Shown here one piece after another: positions 55,384 to 63,926 of a DNA stretch of 64,000 bases. The first letter of the stretch is position 1, and each line of letters opens with the position of its first letter. The notes under the pieces were generated by a model that worked only from the letters and a program-made list of their open reading frames with translations, was not told the DNA's origin and ran no database searches. The stretch spans positions 1 to 64,000 of the forward strand of contig JANQJB010000123.1 in NCBI GenBank assembly GCA_028281865.1, read 5' to 3'. This DNA is from Marinagarivorans sp. (GTDB lineage Bacteria; Pseudomonadota; Gammaproteobacteria; Pseudomonadales; Cellvibrionaceae). The position numbers and the translations under genes were made by a program.

Positions 55384-55763
55384 CATTAAAACTAGCTCCA
55401 TGAACTTTCCAAATTTTTAAAATAGCTTTTTACTGGCTGTCGCTAATATCAGTCCAGTTAGCTCGAGCACCTCTGAATAACGCCAATTTATCTCAGGCTT
55501 TCAGCAGTGCTCTATTTTTCGATTTATCCTAAGTTTCCTGAAGGACCAATTCACTAAATAAGCAACTCACTAAACAGGCAACTCACTAATCGGGAGTCAT
55601 CTGTTAGTCTTGGTCTTTTTACTTGTATGATTTTTAGTATTCTCGCCGCTAAACGCGGAGCAGCGATTCTATCGAAAATGCCCCTCTAATCCAAATACCT
55701 GATCCACAAATAAAAACGCCGGCACATTAGGCCGGCGCTCTTAAAACAAGAGAGTATAAGGCT
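55384..55763. other. 380-bp intergenic region
   Basis: It includes the minus-strand terminator at 55710-55740 and a short direct repeat of GCAACTCACTAA (two clear copies, a diverged third, near 55550-55590). No gene is recognised. Confidence 0.45.
55710..55740 (-). terminator. Rho-independent terminator of the cytochrome-ThuA gene
   Basis: Stem CGCCGGC/GCCGGCG with a 7-nt loop; on the minus strand it is followed by TTTTTATTT. It lies 24 bp after the stop of the gene at 55764. Confidence 0.88.
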
Positions 55764-57176
55764 TTACTTCCCTCTAACGTAATTTGGATCGCTTTTTCCA
55801 TCATATTCCAGAGTCACGCAGTCAAAATCCGTATCATCATAACCTGCCGCCCAACGCAAAGAGCCATAGAGATGTCCTGGTTCCCAAACCTCGCGGTCTT
55901 TCATTTTGTCGTTAAATCGACGCCCCATATGGCTGAAGATTGTACGGCCCCCCCACTCTAAGTCTTTGCCCCAAACGATCGGTCGATTGTTACCGGCCCG
56001 AGGATGGTCGATGGCAAGGAAGGTCTCTCCGCCTTGTTGAGGGATTTGAGCGGGTTTATAACCCATCCAGAACGTACTGGTCGAAGTGCCACCTTCAGGA
56101 ATGCAATGCCCTGCAGGATGGCCATCTTTAACAGCCTTTACTTTACCGCTGGAATTACCCCAAGGGTGCTTTCCATGATTTCCGTCCGGGAGCAACATCA
56201 AATTCTGCCACATAAACCTCCAATTATTTTCAGTTTTAAGAGCAATATGGGTGCCCATCCAACTGCCGCCGTTTTCTATATAAGACTGAATTACCTGCTC
56301 TCCTTTGGCGGAAATGGGGCTGCCAAATGTTCCGCTAAAAACAAGCACGTCGTAGGGGCTGAGGTCCGCATTTTCGAGCTGCGAGTTCAAGTAAATAACG
56401 TCGACATCAAAACCGTAATGCTCGCCGAGCCGCTGGAACATACGCACGCCTTCGCCGGTGTTGTCGTGATGGTGGTCCTCTCTGTCTTGGTCGGTAAAAA
56501 TCACAATATTCATGCGTTCACCCGAGTTTCCACCCGATGAAGAAGTGCCTGAGGATGAACTACTGGAACTTGAAGAAGAACTGCTAGAGCCGCTACCGGG
56601 TTCTTGAGGTGGCCACTGGTCGCCATCACACCACGTTCGACCGGCCTCATCAGCCAAGTAAGACGCGATATTTACGGCATCTGGGAGCGAAGCAGCGTTG
56701 CTTTTACTAGGCATAAATTGCGAAACAAATTCGTGTAGCGGAAGTTTATGGAGCCCGCCGCCATCATTCCTCTTTGCTTTGTAACCATCGCCGTCCGAAT
56801 CAAATAGATCCATTTCCGACGGGTTGCTGCCCGAATCGTGGCAGCCATCACAGCCGTTGGCAGTCCAGGCATCTGCGCCAGCAAGCACCGAGCCCTCGCA
56901 AGGGTGCATAGCAACGCCCGCCGAGCTGGAACTGCTACTTGAACTACTGCTGGAGGAACTGGAAGAGCTACTTGAAGACGAGCTACTCGAAGATGAACTA
57001 CTTGATGAGCTTGAAGAACTCGAACTAGACGAGCTACTACTAGAAGATGAATAGCCGCTAGAGGAGGAAGTACTGCTACTCGACGAGCTGTTCTCGTCCT
57101 TATTTGCCTCAACGGCACCATCGCAGGCCGCTAACAGCATGATTGCAGCACACAGCGGAACAATACGCTTAATCAT
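55764..57176 (-). CDS. Poly-serine lipoprotein: cytochrome c domain plus ThuA domain
   Basis: A 470-residue lipoprotein with lipobox LLAACDG (Cys18). A ~55-residue poly-Ser linker (30-85) is followed by a small cytochrome-c-like domain with haem site CDGCH (109-113) and possible axial Met in QFMPSK (Met155); it contains a calcium-loop-like DSDGDGYKAKRNDGGG. A second poly-Ser linker (about 197-213) leads to a ThuA-like domain (about 222-460): MNIVIFTDQDREDHHHDNTGEGVRMFQRLGEHYGFDV, VLVFSGTFGSPISAKGEQVI, GGSWMGTHIAL and GRTIFSHMGR. ThuA is a class I glutamine-amidotransferase fold linked to sugar metabolism. Cytochrome-ThuA fusions suggest sugar oxidation on the surface; not proven. Followed by a strong terminator. 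Confidence 0.88.
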   Translation of the reverse strand: MIKRIVPLCAAIMLLAACDGAVEANKDENSSSSSSTSSSSGYSSSSSSSSSSSSSSSSSSSSSSSSSSSSSSSSSSSSSSSSSSSAGVAMHPCEGSVLAGADAWTANGCDGCHDSGSNPSEMDLFDSDGDGYKAKRNDGGGLHKLPLHEFVSQFMPSKSNAASLPDAVNIASYLADEAGRTWCDGDQWPPQEPGSGSSSSSSSSSSSSSGTSSSGGNSGERMNIVIFTDQDREDHHHDNTGEGVRMFQRLGEHYGFDVDVIYLNSQLENADLSPYDVLVFSGTFGSPISAKGEQVIQSYIENGGSWMGTHIALKTENNWRFMWQNLMLLPDGNHGKHPWGNSSGKVKAVKDGHPAGHCIPEGGTSTSTFWMGYKPAQIPQQGGETFLAIDHPRAGNNRPIVWGKDLEWGGRTIFSHMGRRFNDKMKDREVWEPGHLYGSLRWAAGYDDTDFDCVTLEYDGKSDPNYVRGK

Positions 57177-57461
57177 AATATTGAAGCTCCAATTTGAATG
57201 CGGGGATAAGCTATGTAAATAAAATTATTGTTGTAAAAGTCGTTAGAGCGAATACCTGGGCCGGGAAATCAGGATTTGTCCAACAGGCCCTATTTAAATA
57301 ATTATTAGAATTCAATTGGAAAAGTTAGCATATATTAATGAAGCAGGTAATCATCAGCGAGAAAAAGTGTAATAGCGGTCTCATTTAAACTTGAGGAAAC
57401 AATAAAACCGACCTCTAATAGTCACATAAACTTTTATTAATAATCGAAAAAGCCATTTTTT

Positions 57462-58376
57462 CTAAAACGACACCGTCATAAGCTTCAAGCCACGCTCAGG
57501 TTGACGATTTGGAAAATCGGAGCTTGGCTGCAAAACATCAGATATCACGCTTCGATCATCTAAGTTGGAGAATTGCTCGGTTAAAAAATCGTAGTTAAGT
57601 TCTGGAGCATTGAGACAAGCAAGCACTTTTGCCCGTTTATTAATAAATTCAGGCAAGCGCGAAATAATTTTTCGATAATCACGCTCGGCAATAAAACTCC
57701 CCTTTTGGTAGCTCGGCGGATCTATTATGACTATATCGTAAGGGCCGTTTTTGCGAATTCGACTCCAAGATTTTAAGATATTGAGCGGTAAAAATTGGAT
57801 ATTTTTGGTCGAAATATCGTTAACACGATGGTTTTCTCTACCGCGACTCAAAGCATTTTTACTCATATCAACATTCACCACGCTATCGGCGCCGGCAAAA
57901 CTCGCCACTACTGAGAAAGCACAAGTATACGAAAATAAATTCAACACTTTTTTTCCTTTGGCATGTTCCTCAAGCCACTTCCGTCCGGGTTCCATGTCAA
58001 GAAAATAGCCACAGTTTTTTTGCGCAAAATCTAGGGTAAAACGAAGATCTTTGCGTCGGGCAAAACACTGCTGGGGCAATTCACCGGCAACCAGTTCCAA
58101 CTGCACCTGCGGCAAATAACGATGCTGCAATAATATTGCGATACGACCACGAATTGCGTCATTCTGATAAAAGTTCTGTAAGCGGGAGATAAATTCCTGC
58201 GGCGGCTTTGCAAATAAGGTAACAAAAATAACGGGCGCAAAATAATCAATACAACACCAGTCCAATTCGGAAAAACAGCCTCCACGTCCGTGGAAAATTC
58301 GACGGCTATTTGTTACAGAACTAAAATCGAATTTTGCTAGAGCCTCAATTACTAGTTGCAATTTAATTGTCCGCAC
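57462..58376 (-). CDS. Class I SAM-dependent methyltransferase (RlmI/PF10672-like)
   Basis: About 304 residues. Motif I VLNLFSYTCAFSVVASFAGADSVVNVDMS and the IIDPPSYQKGSF (NPPY-like) motif match rRNA cytosine-5 methyltransferases of the RlmI/Methyltrans_SAM family; the N-terminal PUA domain of RlmI is missing, so it is the short PF10672-type form. The target is probably RNA but is not established. It starts with GTG 58376, overlapping the ATP-NAD kinase family gene by 14 nt; the start is uncertain because homologous N termini vary. Confidence 0.82.
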   Translation of the reverse strand: MRTIKLQLVIEALAKFDFSSVTNSRRIFHGRGGCFSELDWCCIDYFAPVIFVTLFAKPPQEFISRLQNFYQNDAIRGRIAILLQHRYLPQVQLELVAGELPQQCFARRKDLRFTLDFAQKNCGYFLDMEPGRKWLEEHAKGKKVLNLFSYTCAFSVVASFAGADSVVNVDMSKNALSRGRENHRVNDISTKNIQFLPLNILKSWSRIRKNGPYDIVIIDPPSYQKGSFIAERDYRKIISRLPEFINKRAKVLACLNAPELNYDFLTEQFSNLDDRSVISDVLQPSSDFPNRQPERGLKLMTVSF

Positions 58377-59547
58377 TCAAACCGATGGGGTAATAAACGT
58401 GGTCATGGTATCCGGTTATCACCGGGATATAACCGGACCATTGCTGATCCAGCACTTCATCACCGCTGTCAATATTGAGGGGGCGCCCTGCAAAAGTAGC
58501 GAGTTTTGTTTTTGTTGCAACCACTTTTAGTTTTTCTTTGCCTAATTGCCGCAAAACCTTCACAGGGATTTGTTGATTTCCGCGCCCAATGATATGACCC
58601 TGTGCACCAATCGCCGTCAACACAACGTAAATTGGCACAGCATTAATTAACTTATTTACAGTTTTTTCTAATTCATCTGCATCGACGTCTAACGCTAAAA
58701 TTTTTTCCTGTCGCACGAGATCCACGCCAAGCAAGGTCCCTTCCAAAGACCAGCATTCTAGAATCTTTTTCGTCGTCGAACCGGGACCGACGATTAGCAA
58801 CGCCTCAGGCTCAAAAATCTCCTTTAAATAATCCGCAATTTCCAACGCCACCAAATCTTCAACTTCTATGCCCCCCTGCTTTACCTGCTGGACAAAACGC
58901 ACTTCATCAGGCACCCATAACTCGCCAAAATATCGACTTTTTACTTGCCCATTGCGAAATGCGTCTTCATCGATGTCGCGTACTTCCGATTTAGTAAGGC
59001 TATTTAATTCGCGATTGACGAGTAACAAAACTACGCGAGCAGCGGCAGTCGGATTAATCGCAAAAACACCGGAGTGCATTTTAACTCCCGCCGGCACACC
59101 AAGCACCACTTGCTCTGAATGGATACTTGCACAAACATCGCGGGCAGTTCCGTCACCACCAACAAAAATGAGCAGATCAAGCTTTAATTTATTAAACTCA
59201 GCGCAAGCTTTTTGTGTATCTTGTTGCGAACTTTCAGAATTCGGAATGTGCTTAATCGTATTAAATGAAAACCCCATTTCCCGCAAGGAATCCGACCCCA
59301 TCACTCCATCGACTGTCCAAAGTTCAATTTTATCAGACACCAACGCAACGCCCTGCAGAAAAACTTTTGCTCTCTCTATTGCCCGCAGCTCTACTTGCCC
59401 TGTCTTTGCAACGCTTTGAACGCTTGCTAAGTCACTGCCTTTTTTCGCTAGAGGCCCGCCTACACCGGCATAAGGGTTAATCATAAAGCCAAGTCGAAAA
59501 GAGGAACTATGTTTCGATCCGTTTTTATTTTCCACTTGCAAAGCCAC
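58363..59547 (-). CDS. ATP-NAD kinase family protein
   Basis: A 394-residue protein of the COG3199 ATP-NAD/AcoX kinase group, distinct from NadK. GFMINPYAGVGGPLAKKGSD at the start, LDLLIFVGGDGTARDVCASI (GGDGT), LGVPAGVKMHSGVFAINPTAAARV, and ALLIVGPGSTTKKILE are typical. Whether it phosphorylates NAD or another cofactor is unknown. Its start overlaps the pdxB 3' end by 23 nt and its end overlaps the methyltransferase by 14 nt: a tightly packed operon. Confidence 0.85.
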   Translation of the reverse strand: MALQVENKNGSKHSSSFRLGFMINPYAGVGGPLAKKGSDLASVQSVAKTGQVELRAIERAKVFLQGVALVSDKIELWTVDGVMGSDSLREMGFSFNTIKHIPNSESSQQDTQKACAEFNKLKLDLLIFVGGDGTARDVCASIHSEQVVLGVPAGVKMHSGVFAINPTAAARVVLLLVNRELNSLTKSEVRDIDEDAFRNGQVKSRYFGELWVPDEVRFVQQVKQGGIEVEDLVALEIADYLKEIFEPEALLIVGPGSTTKKILECWSLEGTLLGVDLVRQEKILALDVDADELEKTVNKLINAVPIYVVLTAIGAQGHIIGRGNQQIPVKVLRQLGKEKLKVVATKTKLATFAGRPLNIDSGDEVLDQQWSGYIPVITGYHDHVYYPIGLSADN

Positions 59548-60658
59548 ACGCGTGTAATTGGCTACCTAACGACTCGCTATCAACGCTTACCCGATAATGT
59601 GAAAATTCTCGGCGCTGCCAGTAACCCTTGCGTAAGGCATCAAATTGTTTTGCAATATTTCGTTCGCCTGCGGAATCAAAATTGATGCCCTCACGCATGT
59701 ATTTGTCATCTTTATCAATCGAATAAGTTTGCAAAATGGCATCATTGAATGAGGTGCAACGAATTTCCACACTTTCTCCAAGAATTGAATTGCGAATTTT
59801 TTGATTATGAGCGTGATATTCGTATTCAGGCACTTCAAGAAAATCACACAATGCAGCATGTATCATCGTAGTGCCATTTAGGCGCCCCTCAAAACTATAG
59901 CCAGCAATATGCGGTGTTGCGCAGTCAACACGACTAAATAATTCGCGCGATAAATTAGGCTCGTTTTCCCAAACATCGATAACTGCTGCAGCCCCGGTAT
60001 TTTCCCTCAAGAAGTCGTTCAAAGCGCTATTGTCAAAAACATCACCGCGCCCGGCATTAATTAACATCACGTCGTTATTAACTAAGGCTAGCGACTGCGC
60101 ATCGAGTAAATGATAAGTGGCGTGTTCCTCAGAGCGGGTCAAAGGCGTATGAAAACAAATAATATCCTTCTGCAGAACTTCTCTCCAGCTTACCAATTTT
60201 ATATCGGCATCGTTTAAAAACGGGTCATATGCACTGCAATCGACGCCAAGCCGATGCAATATACGATATATTCTTCCACCAACATTACCACACCCAACGA
60301 CCCCGACTGAGCGCTGAAGCCAATCGGGACGATAGGATGCAAGCGCGGCCAAAACATATTGCACAACTCCACCAGCATTACAACCGGGCGCACTGGAGTA
60401 GACAATTTTCTGCACATTCAAGAAATCCAGGTCCAAGTGATCAACCCCAATAGTGCAGGTGCCCACGAATTTTACACTGCTGTTCGCCAACAGTTGTTCA
60501 TTAACTTGCGTGACTGAACGGACTAGTAATACATCTGCTCCAGCGACATCAGTTGCTGATATCTCTCTACCGGGTAAAGCTTTAATTTGGCCGTAGGGTG
60601 AAAAATATTCGTGCAGACTCGGTATATTTTCGTCGGCGACAATAGATAATTTTTTCAA
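59525..60658 (-). CDS. pdxB: Erythronate-4-phosphate dehydrogenase PdxB
   Basis: A 377-residue D-2-hydroxyacid dehydrogenase making 2-oxo-3-hydroxy-4-phosphobutanoate in pyridoxal phosphate synthesis. NAD-binding GVVGCGNVGGRIYRILHRLGVDCSAYDPF, the substrate site ATCTIGVDHLD-type segment VGTCTIGVDHLDLDFL, active-site INAGRGDVFDNSAL, WENEPNLSRELF, and CATPHIAGYSFEGRLNGT (with catalytic His) mark PdxB. Full length (E. coli 378). Its 3' end overlaps the ATP-NAD kinase family gene; epmC is 43 bp upstream on the same strand. Confidence 0.96.
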   Translation of the reverse strand: MKKLSIVADENIPSLHEYFSPYGQIKALPGREISATDVAGADVLLVRSVTQVNEQLLANSSVKFVGTCTIGVDHLDLDFLNVQKIVYSSAPGCNAGGVVQYVLAALASYRPDWLQRSVGVVGCGNVGGRIYRILHRLGVDCSAYDPFLNDADIKLVSWREVLQKDIICFHTPLTRSEEHATYHLLDAQSLALVNNDVMLINAGRGDVFDNSALNDFLRENTGAAAVIDVWENEPNLSRELFSRVDCATPHIAGYSFEGRLNGTTMIHAALCDFLEVPEYEYHAHNQKIRNSILGESVEIRCTSFNDAILQTYSIDKDDKYMREGINFDSAGERNIAKQFDALRKGYWQRREFSHYRVSVDSESLGSQLHACGFASGK

Positions 60659-60701
60659 TGAGCTAACCTTAAAAAAACCGTATAAAAGATTCTTGGTGGA
60701 T

Positions 60702-61280
60702 TTAAAAAAGAAACTGTTTTTGGTAGTGGGACAAAGCTAAAGGTGATTGAACATCAAAGCGTCCAGCCAAAGCCTTGACAAATAACGCTGATCGTTGATT
60801 CAAACCGTCAATGCAATAGCGCTTGGCTTGATCGACAATCGCGTTTTTAAAAGCGCCGCTTGCACCAATATCGGCCCCGATGTTGTCAGCGCTGACTCGA
60901 AATGGAAGAGCAGCCGCCACCGCAAAAATCCACTCCAATGCTTGTGGCTTCACCTCAACCTCCTCAAACTTGTTCTGCTGTTCCGGTGTGCGGCCGTCCG
61001 GCTCATACCAATAGCCATAGTCGACAAGCTTTCGACGCGCTGAGCCCGCAATACACCAGTGCGCGACCTCATGCAGTGCGCTCGCAGGATAATCATAACT
61101 TGAGCAAACTCGATCGTAGCTGCAATTTTTATCGGCGGGTAAATATATTGGTTCCTCAAATCCATACAGCAATCGCGTGTTGAATTTTGGGTAAAACACC
61201 GTGTCAAATAAACTGGCAATTTCGACAATCTTATGCTCTGAAAGCGTAAAATCTGCTTTTTTGGACAAATCGGGATACAT
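60702..61280 (-). CDS. epmC: Elongation factor P hydroxylase EpmC
   Basis: A 192-residue enzyme (formerly YfcM) that hydroxylates the beta-lysylated lysine of EF-P. The metal-binding block SALHEVAHWCIAGSARRKLVDYGYWYEPDGRTPEQQNKFEEVEVKPQALEW (HE..H motif) is diagnostic. Length matches E. coli EpmC (182). It leads the minus-strand run epmC-pdxB-ATP-NAD kinase-methyltransferase. Confidence 0.93.
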   Translation of the reverse strand: MYPDLSKKADFTLSEHKIVEIASLFDTVFYPKFNTRLLYGFEEPIYLPADKNCSYDRVCSSYDYPASALHEVAHWCIAGSARRKLVDYGYWYEPDGRTPEQQNKFEEVEVKPQALEWIFAVAAALPFRVSADNIGADIGASGAFKNAIVDQAKRYCIDGLNQRSALFVKALAGRFDVQSPLALSHYQKQFLF

Positions 61281-61948
61281 TCGGTCTAAAAAATCGGCCT
61301 TGTGTTAAAAAAAGTTATAATTTTTCGCAAAGAGACTATTGTGTTATCGACTTTGTGCATATACTGTAAGGTATGGGTGGTCAATAAATTTAATCACCCA
61401 GCTGCTGGAACTTCTCACTAGTTTCTCTGCGCTGTGTATTGTACACCGGAGTGAAGCAACGTGTGTTGTCGCACCTAAAATTGTCGTTGTTTAACCGTTG
61501 TTTGACGAAAATTTGTTTAACGATAGTAAAAATGGTTGTTGAGGCTGCTTGTTGATACCAAAGTTGATTTGGTTATCTCTGCTGAAACGTACTTACCACT
61601 ACTACTAAGGCTAAGGCAAACGCAAAATATCTGAATCAAAATGCTGCGAATTAAAACTATTAACGCAGAATATTCCCAATATTCACCGTTGACTTTTAAG
61701 CTCTCAGCACCATTATTCAGATATGGCTAAACCGAAAAATGACCTTGAACCAAGTAATTGGATTTATCGCATATTTCGATGAGGCTGAAGCGATGCAGGA
61801 CAATAGACAATTATAGGGCACTGTAGTTAGACGAAGTTTAGCGTTGCGAGCGCCAAATATGCTGATGCTCGCGCAGGTTAACTCAGCTGAAGTTCCTGTT
61901 TCTTTTTATGGCTTTGTCATAAAGCTCAGCACCAACGGAGGTAGTATT
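61281..61948. other. 668-bp intergenic region
   Basis: Between divergent genes. It contains a TATACT hexamer near 61360 without a good -35, and a GTGTATTGTACAC near-palindrome around 61435. An apparent coding extension upstream of 61949 lacks a ribosome site, so I treat it as leader. No RNA gene is recognised. Confidence 0.4.
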
Positions 61949-62653
61949 ATGAAAACCTCAAGCTCCGATCACGCATCTAAAAACGTGATCGACATCTTCA
62001 CCGGGAAGCCTCTCGGCGCTCTAAAAGACTCTCGAATAATCCGCCTTGCACCTGAATTGGATGGCCTCGAAATGCTTTATTCTAACGAATCAAGCAACGA
62101 TAAGCTTTTCAGTTTAAAAATCTTGGCGTGGGGTCTTAGAGCCAATGGTGAAGTTGTAGGTATCGTGCCGTGGCTCAACGAAGTTGTGGCCTGCACCGAT
62201 ATTAGAGATCCACTTAATGGACAATGGGAGGGATATTACGACCCAGGCATTGATGAAATATTTTTTGAGCCACCGATCCACAAAATTGTTGAAGTTGAAA
62301 CTGCCGCAGAGTATTACGAATTTGAGTGCGAGAACCCGGCAGATGTCGTGCAAGAAATCCCCGATATGATCGGCACGCACGCCGTTTTAGCTGAGGATGA
62401 TTTTAAAAGTTTGGCTCTGCACGAGCTCGTAAGCTGGCGCCTACATAACGACGGCACTATGTCAGGCATGTTGATCGACGAGAAAAAAATCGAAAGTACT
62501 CCTGTATTGCCGGGCGATTCTTGCCTGTTTGCAGCGCAATCTTCCGAAAACTTTCGCTATTTTTTCCAGCATCATATTGCGAATAAAATTAAAAAGGCTG
62601 ACCCAGAAGCTCTTGCTGCAATTGGACTATTAGTTGAAGATTCTTCCGGTTAA
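61949..62653 (+). CDS. Hypothetical protein, 234 aa
   Basis: I do not recognise the family. It is acidic and soluble, without a signal peptide, with motifs such as LKILAWGLRANGEVVGIVPWLNEVVACTDI and HELVSWRLHNDGTMSGMLIDEKKIESTPVLPGD, two similar G/W-rich segments that hint at an internal duplication. I place the start at ATG 61949 because a perfect GGAGG lies 7 nt upstream; a longer frame begins at 61844. A strong hairpin follows at 62668. Coding is well supported. Confidence 0.8.
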   Translation: MKTSSSDHASKNVIDIFTGKPLGALKDSRIIRLAPELDGLEMLYSNESSNDKLFSLKILAWGLRANGEVVGIVPWLNEVVACTDIRDPLNGQWEGYYDPGIDEIFFEPPIHKIVEVETAAEYYEFECENPADVVQEIPDMIGTHAVLAEDDFKSLALHELVSWRLHNDGTMSGMLIDEKKIESTPVLPGDSCLFAAQSSENFRYFFQHHIANKIKKADPEALAAIGLLVEDSSG

Positions 62654-62667
62654 TTTCATCTGAATGG

Positions 62668-62698
62668 GTCCGGCAAAACGCTTGCGTTTTTGCCGGAC
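62668..62698 (+). terminator. Hairpin after the 234-aa gene, likely terminator
   Basis: Stem GTCCGGCAAAACG/CGTTTTTGCCGGAC with one bulged T and a 4-nt loop, 14 bp after the stop codon. The T-run sits inside the stem rather than after it, so efficiency is uncertain. Confidence 0.5.
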
Positions 62699-62886
62699 AA
62701 CAATTGGGTAATTTTCCGAATTTTTCGCTCAGCCAAAAAGCTGACGATAGTTCTTAGCCACCTTCAAATTTTTCTTCCCTTTCTGGTATTGAAAAGGGGC
62801 GCTAGTTTTCCCACTTAAAAAATTGACTATCCGCGAATAAATTTAAATAAGGAAATAGCATTCCTATCCGCTAATGCTTCGGCAAA

Positions 62887-63135
62887 TCAGTCCAAACCTC
62901 CTTTCGTCACCCAATAAACATAAGTCGTATCATTTTCTTCATTTGCCACCAGTTTATGGCCCAAAAAAGTACAAAACTTTGGGATATCGCGCTGCGTTGA
63001 AGGGTCTGTCGCGACAACCTTAATTGTGTCCCCCGGCTTTGCGTTACGTATCGCATTGTGCAGCATCATCACGGGTTCAGGGCATATTAAGCCAGTAGCA
63101 TCAAGCTCATGTTCAAATAATATTTCTTCAGACAT
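62887..63135 (-). CDS. tusA: Sulfur carrier protein TusA
   Basis: An 82-residue sulfurtransferase passing persulfide sulfur to TusBCD for tRNA 2-thiolation. The signature [19 protein letters not shown] contains the reactive Cys in CPxP, and [21 protein letters not shown] is typical. Full length (E. coli 81). Divergent from the ABM-domain gene. Confidence 0.94.
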   Translation of the reverse strand: MSEEILFEHELDATGLICPEPVMMLHNAIRNAKPGDTIKVVATDPSTQRDIPKFCTFLGHKLVANEENDTTYVYWVTKGGLD

Positions 63136-63219
63136 TACAAAAATTTTTCTATTACGATTAATTTACTATCAATGCTAGACTAGGATATCTCTGAATAACG
63201 AAAAGTAGTAGAACTGGTT

Positions 63220-63501
63220 ATGATTCATGTGTTGATTGAACGTCAGATTGACGAAAGTATGCTATCGACCTATGAGGAAAATTCAAGGGCAATATTGCAT
63301 CGATCTTTCAATGCTGAGGGGTTTATTTCCGGAGAAACATTCTCAGATGTTAACGACCCCCTGCACCGCTTTCTCTTATGTAAATGGCAGTCGTTGAGAG
63401 ACTGGCAAAATTGGGCCACGAGCGAAGAAAGAGCAGAACTAATGAATTTAATTGCTCCGATTCTGACCGAACCAGAAAAAATTATAATTTTGGAAAATTA
63501 A
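63220..63501 (+). CDS. Antibiotic biosynthesis monooxygenase (ABM) domain protein
   Basis: A 93-residue single-domain protein with the ABM ferredoxin-like fold (MIHVLIERQIDESMLSTYEENSRAIL, GFISGETFSDVNDPLHRFLLCKWQSLRDWQNWATSEER). Such small proteins act as haem-degrading or quinol monooxygenases in some cases; no specific activity can be assigned. A 23-bp direct repeat lies just downstream. Confidence 0.8.
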   Translation: MIHVLIERQIDESMLSTYEENSRAILHRSFNAEGFISGETFSDVNDPLHRFLLCKWQSLRDWQNWATSEERAELMNLIAPILTEPEKIIILEN

Positions 63502-63503
63502 GC

Positions 63504-63549
63504 CCATAACTAAACGTTGATTATTGCCATAACTAAACGCTGATTGTTA
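63504..63549. repeat. Two direct 23-bp repeats
   Basis: CCATAACTAAACGTTGATTA and a near copy occur at 63504 and 63527 (exact period 23) between the convergent ABM and yheU-like genes. Probably replication slippage. Confidence 0.75.
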
Positions 63550-63557
63550 TTAGTTGC

Positions 63558-63791
63558 TCAATTTTGCTGCCAACTTTGGAAATCATGTTGCGTCACTATG
63601 GTCGTGCTTTCGGTAAGCTCATCATAAACAATTACTGCATCACCGCTTTTTATTTTATCGAGTACTTGGCTGTACTTTTCCTCTAATGAAAACTCCTGAT
63701 CTCCATAATCTGTACCCTCACGGCCGATAAACGCCTCAATTAAGCCCGTCAACGCTTCCTGCGAAATACTTTGCCAAGGAATTTCAATCAT
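63558..63791 (-). CDS. yheU: YheU family (UPF0270) protein
   Basis: A 77-residue protein matching the YheU family: MIEIPWQSISQEALTGLIEAFIGREGTDYGDQEFSLEEK followed by GDAVIVYDELTESTTI. Function unknown, conserved in gammaproteobacteria. I use ATG 63791; GTG 63794 would add one residue. Confidence 0.88.
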   Translation of the reverse strand: MIEIPWQSISQEALTGLIEAFIGREGTDYGDQEFSLEEKYSQVLDKIKSGDAVIVYDELTESTTIVTQHDFQSWQQN

Positions 63792-63926
63792 CACTTTTTT
63801 TTACTTTTACCATTTTTGACATGAGAATAAGCTATCCTGACGTATAAACACAGATAACCCTAGCATTATAATAAGTAAGCCATATAAACCGACAACTTAT
63901 ATCGTATTTAACAATAAGGGCCATAC

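Noticed and set aside
56672-57121. Open frames opposite and in other frames of the poly-Ser linkers
   Set aside because: Low-complexity AGC/TCT repeats open long frames on both strands; the lipoprotein frame with its signal peptide is the real one.
61844-61948. Longer start for the 234-aa protein
   Set aside because: The extension has no ribosome site, whereas ATG 61949 has a perfect GGAGG 7 nt upstream.
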